Shown: positions 9,301 through 22,082 of the stretch, in pieces
Position numbering within the stretch: the first letter of the stretch is position 1
Layout of the letters: each line of letters starts with the position of its first letter
Assembly (NCBI RefSeq): GCF_052857255.1
Contig: NW_027526750.1
Span: forward strand, 1 to 64,000
Source of the DNA: Amblyomma americanum
Lineage: Eukaryota; Arthropoda; Arachnida; Ixodida; Ixodidae
DNA: 64,000 nucleotides
Reading direction: 5' to 3'
Program-made: the position numbers and the translations under genes
The notes under the pieces: generated by a model
The model's database searches: none
What the model was told of the DNA's origin: nothing
What the model saw: only the letters and a program-made list of their open reading frames with translations

Positions 9301-12013
9301 CAAATTTAGCTCGTTTCGGTCTAAAACAACTTGTTTTGTTGTATTAAGCACGAATACATGCTTTACGCGCAGTTATAGAAGAAAAAGTTTTGACGCCTAT
9401 TAGAGAGACACTTGTAAAAACCGATGTGTTATGATTTAGCTCGTTTCGGTCTAAAACAGCTTGTTTCGTTGTATTAAGCAAGAATACATGCTTTTCGCGC
9501 AGTTATAAGAGAGAAAGTTTTGACGAGTATCACGTGGATACTTGTAAAACCGATGTGTTCAGATTTAGCTCGTTTCGGTCTAAAACAGCTTGTTTCGTTG
9601 TATTAAGCAAGAATACATGCTTTACGCGCAGTTATAGAAGAAAAAGTTTTGACGCGTATCAGAGAGACACTTGTAAAACCGATGTGTTGTGATTTAGCTC
9701 GTTCGGTCTAAAACAGCTTGTTTCGTTGTATTAAGCAAGAATACATGCTTTTCGCGCAGTTATAAGAGAAAAAGTTTTGACGAGTATCACGTGGATACTT
9801 GTTAAAACCGAAGTGTTCAGATTTAGCTCGTTTCGGTCTAAAACAGCTTGTTTCGTTGTATTAAGCACAAATACATGCTTTTCGCGCAGTTATAAGAGAA
9901 ACGTTTTGACGAGTATCACGTGGAACACTGTAAAACCGATGTGTTGTGATTTAGCTCGTTTCGGTCTAAAACAGCTTGTTTCGCTGTATTAAGCAAGAAT
10001 ACATGCTTTTCGCGCAGTTATAAGAGAAAAAGTTTTGACGCGTATCAGAGGAACACTTGTAAAACCGATGTGTTGTGATTTAGCTCATTTCGGTCTAAAA
10101 TAGCTTGTTTCGTTGTATTAAGCAAGAATACATGCTTTTCGCGCAGTTATAAGAGAAAAAGTTTTGACGCGTGTCACAGGGACACTTGTAAATCCGATGT
10201 GTTCTGATTTAGCTCGTTTCGGTCTAAAACAGCTTGTTTCGTTGTATTAAGCACGAATACATGCTTTTCGCGCAGTTATAAGAGAAAAAGTTTCGACGAG
10301 TATCACATGGAACACTTGTAATACCGATGTGTTGTGATTTGGCACGTTTCGGTCTAAAACAGCTTGTTTCGTTGTATTAAGCAAGAATACATGCTTTTCA
10401 CGCAGTTATAAGAGAAAAAGTTTTTGACGCGTATCAGAGGAACACTTGTAAAACCGATGTGTTCAGATTTAACTCTTTTCGGACTAAAACAGCTTGTTTC
10501 GTTGTATTAAGCACGAATACATGCTTTTCGCGCAGTTATAAGGGAAAAAGTTTTGACGCGTATCACATGGACACTTGGAAAACCGATGTGTTCAGATTTA
10601 GCTCGTTTTGGTCTAAAACAGCTTGTTTCGTTGTATTAAGCACGAATACATGCTTTTCGCGCAGTTATCAGAGAAAAGTTTTGACGCGTATCAGAGGAAC
10701 TCTTGTAAAACCGATGTGTTGTGATTTAGCTCGTTTTGGTCTAAAACAGCTTGTTTCGCTGTATTAAGCAGGAATACATGCTTTTCGCGCAGTTATAAGA
10801 GAAAAAGTTTTGACGAGTATCACGTGGATACTTGTAAAACCGATGTGTTCAGATTTAGCTCGTTTCGGTCTAAACAGCTTTTTTCATTGTATTAAGGACG
10901 AATACATGCTTTTCGCGCAGTTATAAAGAGAAAAAGTTTTGACGAGTATCACGTGGAACACTTGTAATACCGATGTGTTGTGATTTAGCTCGTTTCGGTC
11001 TAAAACAACTTGATTCGCTGTATTAAGCAAGAATACATGCTTTTCGCGCAGTTATAAAAGAAAAAGTTTTGACGCGTATCAGAGGAACACTTGTAAAACC
11101 GATGTGTTGTGATTTAGCTCATTTCGGTCTAAAACAGCTTGTTTCGCTGTATTAAGCAAGAATACATGCTTTTCGCGCAGTTATAAAAGAAAAAGTTTTG
11201 ACGAGTATCACCTGGATACTTGTAAAACCGATGTGTTCAGATTTAGTTCGTTTCGGTCTAAAACAGCTTGTTTCGTTGTATTAAGCAAGAATACATGCTT
11301 TTCGCGCAGTTATAAGAGAAAAAGTTTTGACGCGTATTAGAGAGACACTTGTAAAACCGATGTGTTTGTGATTTAGCTCGTTTCGGTCTAAAACAGCTTG
11401 TTTCGTTGTATTAAGCAAGAATACATGCTTTTCGCGCAGTTATAAGAGAAAAAGTTTTGACGAGTATCACGTGGATACTTGTAAAACCGATGTGTTCAGA
11501 TTTAGCTCGTTTTGGTCTAAAACAGCTTGTTTCGTTGTATTAAGCACGAATACATGCTTTTCGCGCAGTTATAAGAGAAAAAGTTTTGACGCGTATCAGA
11601 GTTACACTTGTAAAACCGATGTGTTCAGATTTAGCTCGTTTCGGTCTGAAACAGCTTGTTTCGTTGTATTAAGCACGAATACATGCTTTTCGCGCAGTTA
11701 TAAGAGAAAAAGTTTAGACGCGTATCAGAGGAACACTTGTAAAACCGATGTGTTGTGATTTAGCTCGTTTCGGTGTAAAACAGCTTGTTTCGTAGTGTTA
11801 AGCAAGAATACATGCTTTTCCGCGCAGTTATAAGAGAAAAAGTTTTGACGCGTATTAGAGGAACACTTGTAAAACCTTTGTGTTGTGATTTAGCTCGTTT
11901 CGGTCTAAAACAGCTAGTTTCGCTGTATTAGGCAAGAATACATGCTTTTCGCGCAGTTATAAGAGAAAAAGTTTTGACGCGTGTCACAGGGACACTTGTA
12001 AAACCGATGTGTT
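9301..12013 (+). repeat. HOR family B, copy B2 (21 monomers, 2713 bp)
   Basis: The copy has the same landmark order as B1: AACAACTTG, the ATG-start monomer at about 9432, the CTG-start monomer at about 10203 and GGCACG at about 10340. It also has the extra monomer at about 10462 with TTTAACTCTTTTCGGAC. Several one-base differences from B1 lie in homopolymers, for example GTTAAAACC and GTTTTTGAC. It hands over to family C at 12014, where the first monomer still carries AACAACTTG but the hinge changes to GTATCAGAGGAACAC. Confidence 0.9.
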
Positions 12014-15000
12014 CAGATTTAGCTCGTTTCGGTCTAAAACAACTTGTTTCGTTGTATTAAGCACGAATACATGCTTTACGCGCAGTTATAGAAGAAAAAG
12101 TTTTGACGCGTATCAGAGGAACACTTGTAAAACCGATGTGTTGTGATTTAGCTCATTTCGGTCTAAAACAGCTTGTTTCGTTGTATTAAGCAAGAATACA
12201 TGCTTTTCGCGCAGTTATAAGAGAAAAAGTTTTGACGAATATCACGTGGATACTTGTAAAACCGATGTGTTCAGATTTAGCTCGTTTCGGTCTAAAACAA
12301 GCTTGTTTCGTTGTATTAAGCACGAATACATGCTTTTCGCGCAGTTATAAGAGAAAAAGTTTTGACGAGTATCACGTGGAACACTTGTAATACCGATGTG
12401 TTGTGATTTAGCTCGTTTCGGTTTGAAACAGCTTGTTTCGCTGTATTAAGCAAGAATACATGCTTTTCGCGCAGTTATAAGAGAAAAAGTTTTGACGCGT
12501 ATCAGAGGAACACTTGTAAAACCGATGTGTTCAGATTTAGCTCGTTTCGGTCTGAAACAGCTTGTTTCGTTGTATTAAGCACGAATACATGCTTTTCGCA
12601 GCAGTTATAAGAGAAAAAGTATAGACGCGTATCAGAGGAAAACTTGTAAAACCGATGTGTTGTGATTTAGCTCGTTTCGGTGTAAAACAGCTTGTTTCGT
12701 AGTATTAAGCAAGAATACATGCTTTTCGCGCAGTTATAAGAGAAAAAGTTTTGACGCGTATTAGAGGAACACTTGTAAAACCTTTGTGTTGTGATTTAGC
12801 TCGTTTCGGTCTAAAACAGCTTGTTTCGCTGTATTAAGCAAGAATACATGCTTTTCGCGCAGTTATAAGAGAAAAAGTTTGACGTGTGTCACAGGGACAC
12901 TTGTAAAACCGATGTGTTCAGATTTAGCTCGTTTCGGTCTAAAACAACTTGTTTCGTTGTATTAAGCACGAATACATGCTTTACGCGCAGTTATAGAAGA
13001 AAAAGTTTTGACACCTATTAGAGAGACACTTGTAAAACCGATGTGTTATGATTTAGCTCGTTTCGGTCTAAAACAGCTTGTTTCGTTGTATTATGCAAGA
13101 ATACATGCTTTTCGCGCAGTTATAAGAGAGAAAGTTTTGACGAGTATCACGCGGATACTTGTAAAAACCGATGTGTTCAGATTTAGCTCGTTTCGGTCTA
13201 AAACAGCTTGTTTCGTTGTATTAAGCAAGAATACATGCTTTACGCGCAGTTATAGAAGAAAAAGTTTTGACGCGTATCAGAGAGACACTTGTAAAACCGA
13301 TGTGTTGTGATTTAGCTCGTTTCGGTCTAAAACAGCTTGTTTCGTTGTATTAAGCAAGAATACATGCTTTTTGCGCAGTTATAAGAGAAAAAGTTTTGAC
13401 GAGTATCACGTGGATACTTGTAAAACCGAAGTGTTCAGATTTAGCTCGTTTCGGTCTAAAACAGCTTGTTTCGTTGTATTAAGCACGAATACATGCTTTT
13501 CGCGCAGTTATAAGAGAAAACGTTTTGACGAGTATCACGTGGAACACTTGTAATACCGATGTGTTGTGATTTAGCTCGTTTCGGTCTAAAACAGCTTGTT
13601 TCGCTGTATTAAGCAAGAATACATGCTTTTCGCGCAGTTATAAGAGAAAAAGTTTTGACGCGTATCAGAGGAACACTTGTAAAACCGATGTGTTGTGATT
13701 TAGCTCATTTCGGTCTAAAACAGCTTGTTTCGTTGTATTAAGCAAGAATACATGCTTTTCGCGCAGTTATAAGAGAAAAAGTTTTGACGCGTGTCACAGG
13801 GACACTTGTAAAACCGATGTGTTCAGATTTAGCTCGTTTCGGTCTAAAACAGCTTGTTTCGTTGTATTAAGCACGAATACATGCTTTTCGCGCAGTTATA
13901 AGAGAAAAAGTTTTGACGCGTATCAGAGGAACACTTGTAAAACCGATGTGTTGTGATTTAGCTCGTTTTGGTCTAAAACAGCTTGTTTCGCTGTATTAAG
14001 CAGGAATACAAGCTTTTCGCGCAGTTATAAGAGAAAAAGTTTTGACGAGTATCACGTGGATACTTGTAAAACCGATGTGTTCAGATTTAGCTCGTTTCGG
14101 TCTAAAACAGCTTGTTTCGTTGTATTAAGGACGAATACATGCTTTTCGCGCAGTTATAAGAGAAAAAGTTTTGACGAGTATCACGTGGAACACTTGTAAT
14201 ACCGATGTGTGTGATTTAGCTCGTTTCGGTCTAAAACAACTTGATTCGCTGTATTAAGCAAGAATACATGCTTTTCGCGCAGTTATAAAGAAAAAGTTTT
14301 GACGCGTATCAGAGGAACACTTGTAAAACCGATGTGTTGTGATTTAGCTCATTTCGGTCTAAAACAGCTTGTTTCGCTGTATTAAGCAAGAATACATGCT
14401 TTTCGCGCAGTTATAAAAGAAAAAGTTTTGACGAGTATCACCTGGATACTTGTAAAACCGATGTGTTCAGATTTAGTTCGTTTCGGTCTAAAACAGCTTG
14501 TTTCGTTGTATTAAGCAAGAATACATGCTTTTCGCGCAGTTATAAGAGAAAAAGTTTTGACGCGTATTAGAGAGACACTTGTAAAACCGATGTGTTGTGA
14601 TTTAGCTCGTTTCGGTCTAAAACAGCTTGTTTCGTTGTATTAAGCAAGAATACATGCTTTTCGCGCAGTTATAAGAGAAAAAGTTTTGACGAGTATCACG
14701 TGGATACTTGTAAAACCGATGTGTTCAGATTTAGCTCGTTTTGGTCTAAAACAGCTTGTTTCGTTGTATTAAGCACGAATACATGCTTTTCGCGCAGTTA
14801 TAAGAGAAAAAGTTTTGACGCGTATCAGAGTTACACTTGTAAAACCGATGTGTTCAGATTTAGCTCGTTTCGGTCTGAAACAGCTTGTTTCGTTGTATTA
14901 AGCACGAATACATGCTTTTCGCGCAGTTATAAGAGAAAAAGTTTAGACGCGTATCAGAGGAACACCTGTAAAACCGATGTGTTGTGATTTAGCTCGTTTC

Positions 15001-15241
15001 GGTGTAAAACAGCTTGTTTCGTAGTGTTAAGCAAGAATACATGCTTTTCGCGCAGTTATAAGAGAAAAAGTTTTGACGCGTATTAGAGGAACACTTGTAA
15101 AACCTTTGTGTTGTGATTTAGCTCGTTTCGGTCTAAAACAGCTAGTTTCGCTGTATTAGGCAAGAATACATGCTTTTCGCGCAGTTATAAGAGAAAAAGT
15201 TTTGACGCGTGTCACAGGGACACTTGTAAAACCGATGTGTT
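12014..15241 (+). repeat. HOR family C, copy C1 (25 monomers, 3228 bp)
   Basis: I counted 25 monomers between consecutive landmark monomers. The unit looks like a family B unit into which an A-like run has been added: AACAACTTG, CTCATTT, GAATATCACGTGG hinge, GGTTTGAAAC, GGTCTGAAAC, GTGTAAAAC and CCTTTGTG. It then returns to AACAACTTG and the ATG-start monomer at about 13047. GAATACAAGCTT at about 14007 is a family-specific substitution also present in C2 and C3. Confidence 0.9.
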
Positions 15242-18200
15242 CAGATTTAGCTCGTTTCGGTCTAAAACAACTTGTTTCGTTGTATTAAGCACGAATACAT
15301 GCTTTACGCGCAGTTATAGAAGAAAAAGTTTTGACGCGTATCAGAGGAACACTTGTAAAACCGATGTGTTGTGATTTAGCTCATTTCGGTCTAAAACAGC
15401 TTGTTTCGTTGTATTAAGCAAGAATACATGCTTTTCGCGCAGTTATAAGAGAAAAAGTTTTGACGAATATCACGTGGATACTTGTAAAACCGATGTGTTC
15501 AGATTTAGCTCGTTTCGGTCCTAAAACAGCTTGTTTCGTTGTATTAAGCACGAATACATGCTTTTCGCGCAGTTATAAGAGAAAAAGTTTTGACGAGTAT
15601 CACGTGGAACACTTGTAATACCGATGTGTTGTGATTTAGCTCGTTTCGGTTTGAAACAGCTTGTTTCGCTGTATTAAGCAAGAATACATGCTTTTCGCGC
15701 AGTTATAAGAGAAAAAGTTTTGACGCGTATCAGAGGAACACTTGTAAACCGATGTGTTCAGATTTAGCTCGTTTCGGTCTGAAACAGCTTGTTTCGTTGT
15801 ATTAAGCACGAATACATGCTTTTCGCGCAGTTATAAGAGAAAAAGTATAGACGCGTATCAGAGGAAAACTTGTAAAACCGATGTGTTGTGATTTAGCTCG
15901 TTTCGGTGTAAAACAGCTTGTTTCGTAGTATTAAGCAAGAATACATGCTTTTCGCGCAGTTATAAGAGAAAAAGTTTTGACGCGTATTAGAGGAACACTT
16001 GTAAAACCTTTGTGTTGTGATTTAGCTCGTTTCGGTCTAAAACAGCTTGTTTCGCTGTATTAAGCAAGAATACATGCTTTTCGCGCAGTTATAAGAGAAA
16101 AAGTTTTGACGTGTGTCACAGGGACACTTGTAAAACCGATGTGTTCAGATTTAGCTCGTTTCGGTCTAAAACAACTTGTTTCGTTGTATTAAGCACGAAT
16201 ACATGCTTTACGCGCAGTTATAGAAGAAAAAGTTTTGACACCTATTAGAGAGACACTTGTAAAACCGATGTGTTATGATTTAGCTCGTTTCGGTCTAAAA
16301 CAGCTTGTTTCGTTGTATTATGCAAGAATACATGCTTTTCGCGCAGTTATAAGAGAGAAAGTTTTGACGAGTATCACGCGGATACTTGTAAAACCGATGT
16401 GTTCAGATTTAGCTCGTTTCGGTCTAAAACAGCTTGTTTCGTTGTATTAAGCAAGAATACATGCTTTACGCGCAGTTATAGAAGAAAAGTTTTGACGCGT
16501 ATCAGAGAGACACTTGTAAAACCGATGTGTTGTGATTAGCTCGTTTCGGTCTAAAACAGCTTGTTTCGTTGTATTAAGCAAGAATACATGCTTTTTGCGC
16601 AGTTATAAGAGAAAAAGTTTTGACGAGTATCACGTGGATACTTGTAAAACCGAAGTGTTCAGATTTAGCTCGTTTCGGTCTAAAACAGCTTGTTTCGTTG
16701 TATTAAGCACGAATACATGCTTTTCGCGCAGTTATAAGAGAAAACGTTTTGACGAGTATCACGTGGAACACTTGTAATACCGATGTGTTGTGATTTAGCT
16801 CGTTTCGGTCTAAAACAGCTTGTTTCGCTGTATTAAGCAAGAATACATGCTTTTCGCGCAGTTATAAGAGAAAAAGTTTTGACGCGTATCAGAGGAACAC
16901 TTGTAAAACCGATGTGTTGTGATTTAGCTCATTTCGGTCTAAAACAGCTTGTTTCGTTGTATTAAGCAAGAATACATGCTTTTCGCGCAGTTATAAGAGA
17001 AAAAGTTTTTGACGCGTGTCACAGGGACACTTGTAAAACCGATGTGTTCAGATTTAGCTCGTTTCGGTCTAAAACAGCTTGTTTCGTTGTATTAAGCACG
17101 AATACATGCTTTTCGCGCAGTTATAAGAGAAAAAGTTTTGACGCGTATCAGAGGAACACTTGTAAAACCGATGTGTTGTGATTTAGCTCGTTTTGGTCTA
17201 AAACAGCTTGTTTCGCTGTATTAAGCAGGAATACAAGCTTTTCGCGCAGTTATAAGAGAAAAAGTTTTGACGAGTATCACGTGGATACTTGTAAAACCGA
17301 TGTGTTCAGATTTAGCTCGTTTCGGTCTAAAACAGCTTGTTTCGTTGTATTAAGGACGAATACATGCTTTTCGCGCAGTTATAGGAGAAAAAGTTTTGAC
17401 GAGTATCACGTGGAACACTTGTAATACCGATGTGTTGTGATTTAGCTCGTTTCGGTCTAAAACAACTTGATTCGCTGTATTAAGCAAGAATACATGCTTT
17501 TCGCGCAGTTATAAAAGAAAAAGTTTTGACGCGTATCAGAGGAACACTTGTAAAACCGATGTGTTGTGATTTAGCTCATTTCGGTCTAAAACAGCTTGTT
17601 TCGCTGTATTAAGCAAGAATACATGCTTTTCGCGCAGTTATAAAAGAAAAAGTTTTGACGAGTATCACCTGATACTTGTAAAACCGATGTGTTCAGATTT
17701 AGTTCGTTTCGGTCTAAAACAGCTTGTTTCGTTGTATTAAGCAAGAATACATGCTTTTCGCGCAGTTATAAGAGAAAAAGTTTTGACGCGTATTAGAGAG
17801 ACACTTGTAAAACCGATGTGTTGTGATTTAGCTCGTTTCGGTCTAAAACAGCTTGTTTCGTTGTATTAAGCAAGAATACATGCTTTTCGCGCAGTTATAA
17901 GAGAAAAGTTTTGACGAGTATCACGTGGATACTTGTAAAACCGATGTGTTCAGATTTAGCTCGTTTTGGTCTAAAACAGCTTGTTTCGTTGTATTAAGCA
18001 CGAATACATGCTTTTCGCGCAGTTATAAGAGAAAAAGTTTTGACGCGTATCAGAGTTACACTTGTAAAACCGATGTGTTCCGATTTAGCTCGTTTCGGTC
18101 TGAAACAGCTTGTTTCGTTGTATTAAGCACGAATACATGCTTTTCGCGCAGTTATAAGAGAAAAAGTTTAGACGCGTATCAGAGGAACACTTGTAAAACC

Positions 18201-18466
18201 GATGTGTTGTGATTTAGCTCGTTTCGGTGTAAAACAGCTTGTTTCGTAGTGTTAAGCAAGAATACATGCTTTTCGCGCAGTTATAAGAGAAAAAGTTTTG
18301 ACGCGTATTAGAGGAACACTTGTAAAACCTTTGTGTTGTGATTTAGCTCGTTTCGGTCTAAAACAGCTAGTTTCGCTGTATTAGGCAAGAATACATGCTT
18401 TTCGCGCAGTTATAAGAGAAAAAGTTTTGACGCGTGTCACAGGGACACTTGTAAAACCGATGTGTT
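15242..18466 (+). repeat. HOR family C, copy C2 (25 monomers, 3225 bp = 25 x 129)
   Basis: The order is the same as C1 with very few differences. Those seen by eye include TGTGATTAGC (one T lost) at about 16532, GTAAACC at about 15750, ATAGGAG at about 17382 and CACCTGATAC at about 17670. The length is exactly 25 x 129. The right end of this copy overlaps the start of the 9.39 kb duplication at 17951. Confidence 0.9.
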
Positions 18467-20663
18467 CAGATTTAGCTCGTTTCGGTCTAAAACAACTTGT
18501 TTCGTTGTATTAAGCACGAATACATGCTTTACGCGCAGTTATAGAAGAAAAAGTTTTGACGCGTATCAGAGGAACACTTGTAAAACCGATGTGTTGTGAT
18601 TTAGCTCATTTCGGTCTAAAACAGCTTGTTTCGTTGTATTAAGCAAGAATACATGCTTTTCGCGCAGTTATAAGAGAAAAAGTTTTGACGAATATCACGT
18701 GGATACTTGTAAAACCGATGTGTTCAGATTTAGCTCGTTTCGGTCTAAAACAGCTTGTTTCGTTGTATTAAGCACGAATACATGCTTTTCGCGCAGTTAT
18801 AAGAGAAAAAGTTTTGACGAGTATCACGTGGAACACTTGTAATACCGATGTGTTGTGATTTAGCTCGTTTCGGTTTGAAACAGCTTGTTTCGCTGTATTA
18901 AGCAAGAATACATGCTTTTCGCGCAGTTATAAGAGAAAAAGTTTTGACGCGTATCAGAGGAACACTTGTAAAACCGATGTGTTCAGATTTAGCTCGTTTC
19001 GGTCTGAAACAGCTTGTTTCGTTGTATTAAGCACGAATACATGCTTTTCGCGCAGTTATAAGAGAAAAAGTATAGACGCGTATCAGAGGAAAACTTGTAA
19101 AACCGATGTGTTGTGATTTAGCTCGTTTCGGTGTAAAACAGCTTGTTTCGTAGTATTAAGCAAGAATACATGCTTTTCGCGCAGTTATAAGAGAAAAAGT
19201 TTTGACGCGTATTAGAGGAACACTTGTAAAACCTTTGTGTTGTGATTTAGCTCGTTTCGGTCTAAAACAGCTTGTTTCGCTGTATTAAGCAAGAATACAT
19301 GCTTTTCGCGCAGTTATAAGAGAAAAAGTTTTGACGTGTGTCACAGGGACACTTGTAAAACCGATGTGTTCAGATTTAGCTCGTTTCGGTCTAAAACAAC
19401 TTGTTTCGTTGTATTAAGCACGAATACATGCTTTACGCGCAGTTATAGAAGAAAAAGTTTTGACGCCTATTAGAGAGACACTTGTAAAACCGATGTGTTA
19501 TGATTTAGCTCGTTTCGGTCTAAAACAGCTTGTTTCGTTGTATTATGCAAGAATACATGCTTTTCGCGCAGTTATAAGAGAGAAAGTTTTGACGAGTATC
19601 ACGCGGATACTTGTAAAACCGATGTGTTCAGATTTAGCTCGTTTCGGTCTAAAACAGCTTGTTTCGTTGTATTAAGCAAGAATACATGCTTTACGCGCAG
19701 TTATAGAAGAAAAAGTTTTGACGCGTATCAGAGAGACACTTGTAAAACCGATGTGTTGTGATTTAGCTCGTTTCGGTCTAAAACAGCTTGTTTCGTTGTA
19801 TTAAGCAAGAATACATGCTTTTTGCGCAGTTATAAGAGAAAAAGTTTTGACGAGTATCACGTGGATACTTGTAAAACCGAAGTGTTCAGATTTAGCTCGT
19901 TTCGGTCTAAAACAGCTTGTTTCGTTGTATTAAGCACGAATACATGCTTTTCGCGCAGTTATAAGAGAAAACGTTTTGACGAGTATCACGTGGAACACTT
20001 GTAATACCGATGTGTTGTGATTTAGCTCGTTTCGGTCTAAAACAGCTTGTTTCGCTGTATTAAGCAAGAATACATGCTTTTCGCGCAGTTATAAGAGAAA
20101 AAGTTTTGACGCGTATCAGAGGAACACTTGTAAAACCGATGTGTTGTGATTTAGCTCATTTCGGTCTAAAACAGCTTGTTTCGTTGTATTAAGCAAGAAT
20201 ACATGCTTTTCGCGCAGTTATAAGAGAAAAAGTTTTGACGCGTGTCACAGGGACACTTGTAAAACCGATGTGTTCAGATTTAGCTCGTTTCGGTCTAAAA
20301 CAGCTTGTTTCGTTGTATTAAGCACGAATACATGCTTTTCGCGCAGTTATAAGAGAAAAAGTTTTTGACGCGTATCAGAGGAACACTTGTAAAACCGATG
20401 TGTTGTGATTTAGCTCGTTTTGGTCTAAAACAGCTTGTTTCGCTGTATTAAGCAGGAATACAAGCTTTTCCCGCAGTTATAAGAGAAAAAGTTTTGACGA
20501 GTATCACGTGGATACTTGTAAAACCGATGTGTTCAGATTTAGCTCGTTTCGGTCTAAAACAGCTTGTTTCGTTGTATTAAGGACGAATACATGCTTTTCG
20601 CGCAGTTATAAGAGAAAAAGTTTTGACGAGTATCACGTGGAACACTTGTAATACCGATGTGTT
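18467..20663 (+). repeat. HOR family C, copy C3 (17 monomers, then switch)
   Basis: The block follows C1 and C2 for 17 monomers. At the monomer starting at 20664 the expected AACAACTTGATTCGCTG type is replaced by the GCCGTTA type of family A. The switch is in register, so no partial monomer is left. A second copy of this block lies 9.39 kb to the right (27858-30054), with the same switch. Confidence 0.88.
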
Positions 20664-22082
20664 GTGATTTAGCTCGTTTCGGTCTAAAACAGCTTGTTTC
20701 GCTGTATTAAGCAAGAATACATGCTTTTCGCGCCGTTATAAGAGAAAAAGTTTTGACGCGTATCAGAGGAACACTTGTAAAACCGATGTGTTGTGATTTA
20801 GCTCATTTGGTCTAAAACAGCTTGTTTCGCTGTATTAAGCAAGAATACATGCTTTTCGCGCAGTTATAAGAGAAAAAGTTTTGACGCGTATCAGAGGAAC
20901 ACTTGTAAAACCGATGTGTTGTGATTTAGCTCGTTTCGGTCTAAAACAGCTTGTTTCGCTGTATTAAGCAAGAATACATGCTTTTCGCGCAGTTATAAGA
21001 GAAAATGTTTTGACGCGTATCAGAGGAACACTTGTAAAACCGATGTGTTGTGATTTAGCTCGTTTCGGTCTAAAACAGCTTGTTTCGCTGTATTAAGCAA
21101 GAATACATGCTTTTCGCGCAGTTATAAGAGAAAAAGTTTTGACGCGTATCAGAGGAACACTTGTAAAACCGATGTGTTCAGATTTAGCTCGTTTCGGTCT
21201 AAAACAGCTTGTTTCGTTGTATTAAGCACGAATACATGCTTTGCGCGCAGTTATAGAAGAAAAAGTTTTGACGCGTATCAGAGACACTTGTAAAACCGAT
21301 GTGTTGTGATTTAGCTTGTTTCGGTCTAAAACAGCTTGTTTCGTTGTATTAAGCAAGAATACATGCTTTTCGCGCAGTTATAAGAGAAAAAGTTTTGACG
21401 AGTATCACGTGGATACTTGTAAAACCGATGTGTTCAGATTTAGCTCGTTTCGGTCTAAAACAGCTTGTTTCGTTGTATTAAGCACGAATACATGCTTTTC
21501 GCGCAGTTATAAGAGAAAAAGTTTTGACGAGTATCACGTGGAACACTTGTAATACCGATGTGTTGTGATTTAGCTCGTTTCGGTTTGAAACAGCTTGTTT
21601 CGCTGTATTAAGCAAGAATACATGCTTTTCGCGCAGTTATAAGAGAAAAAGTTTTGACGCGTATCAGAGGAACACTTGTAAAACCGATGTGTTCAGATTT
21701 AGCTCGTTTCGGTCTGAAACAGCTTGTTTTCGTTGTATTAAGCACGAATACATGCTTTTCGCGCAGTTATAAGAGAAAAAGTTTAGACGCGTATCAGAGG
21801 AAAACTTGTAAAACCGATGTGTTGTGATTTAGCTCGTTTCGGTGTAAAACAGCTTGTTTCGTAGTATTAAGCAAGAATACATGCTTTTCGCGCAGTTATA
21901 AGAGAAAAAGTTTTGACGCGTATTAGAGGAACACTTGTAAAACCTTTGTGTTGTGATTTAGCTCGTTTCGGTCTAAAACAGCTTGTTTCGCTGTATTAAG
22001 CAAGAATACATGCTTTTCGCGCAGTTATAAGAGAAAAAGTTTTGACGCGTGTCACAGGGACACTTGTAAAACCGATGTGTTC
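20664..22082 (+). repeat. Family A-like segment embedded after family C
   Basis: About 11 monomers repeat the order of the central part of A1: GCCGTTA, CTCATTT, two GTG monomers, TTTGCGCGC/ATAGAAG, GTG, CAG, GGTTTGAAAC, GGTCTGAAAC, GTGTAAAAC and CCTTTGTG. The segment then rejoins the AACAACTTG then ATG-start order of families B and C. It shows that blocks of A, B and C monomers have been exchanged in register. It is repeated at about 30054-31472. Confidence 0.8.
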
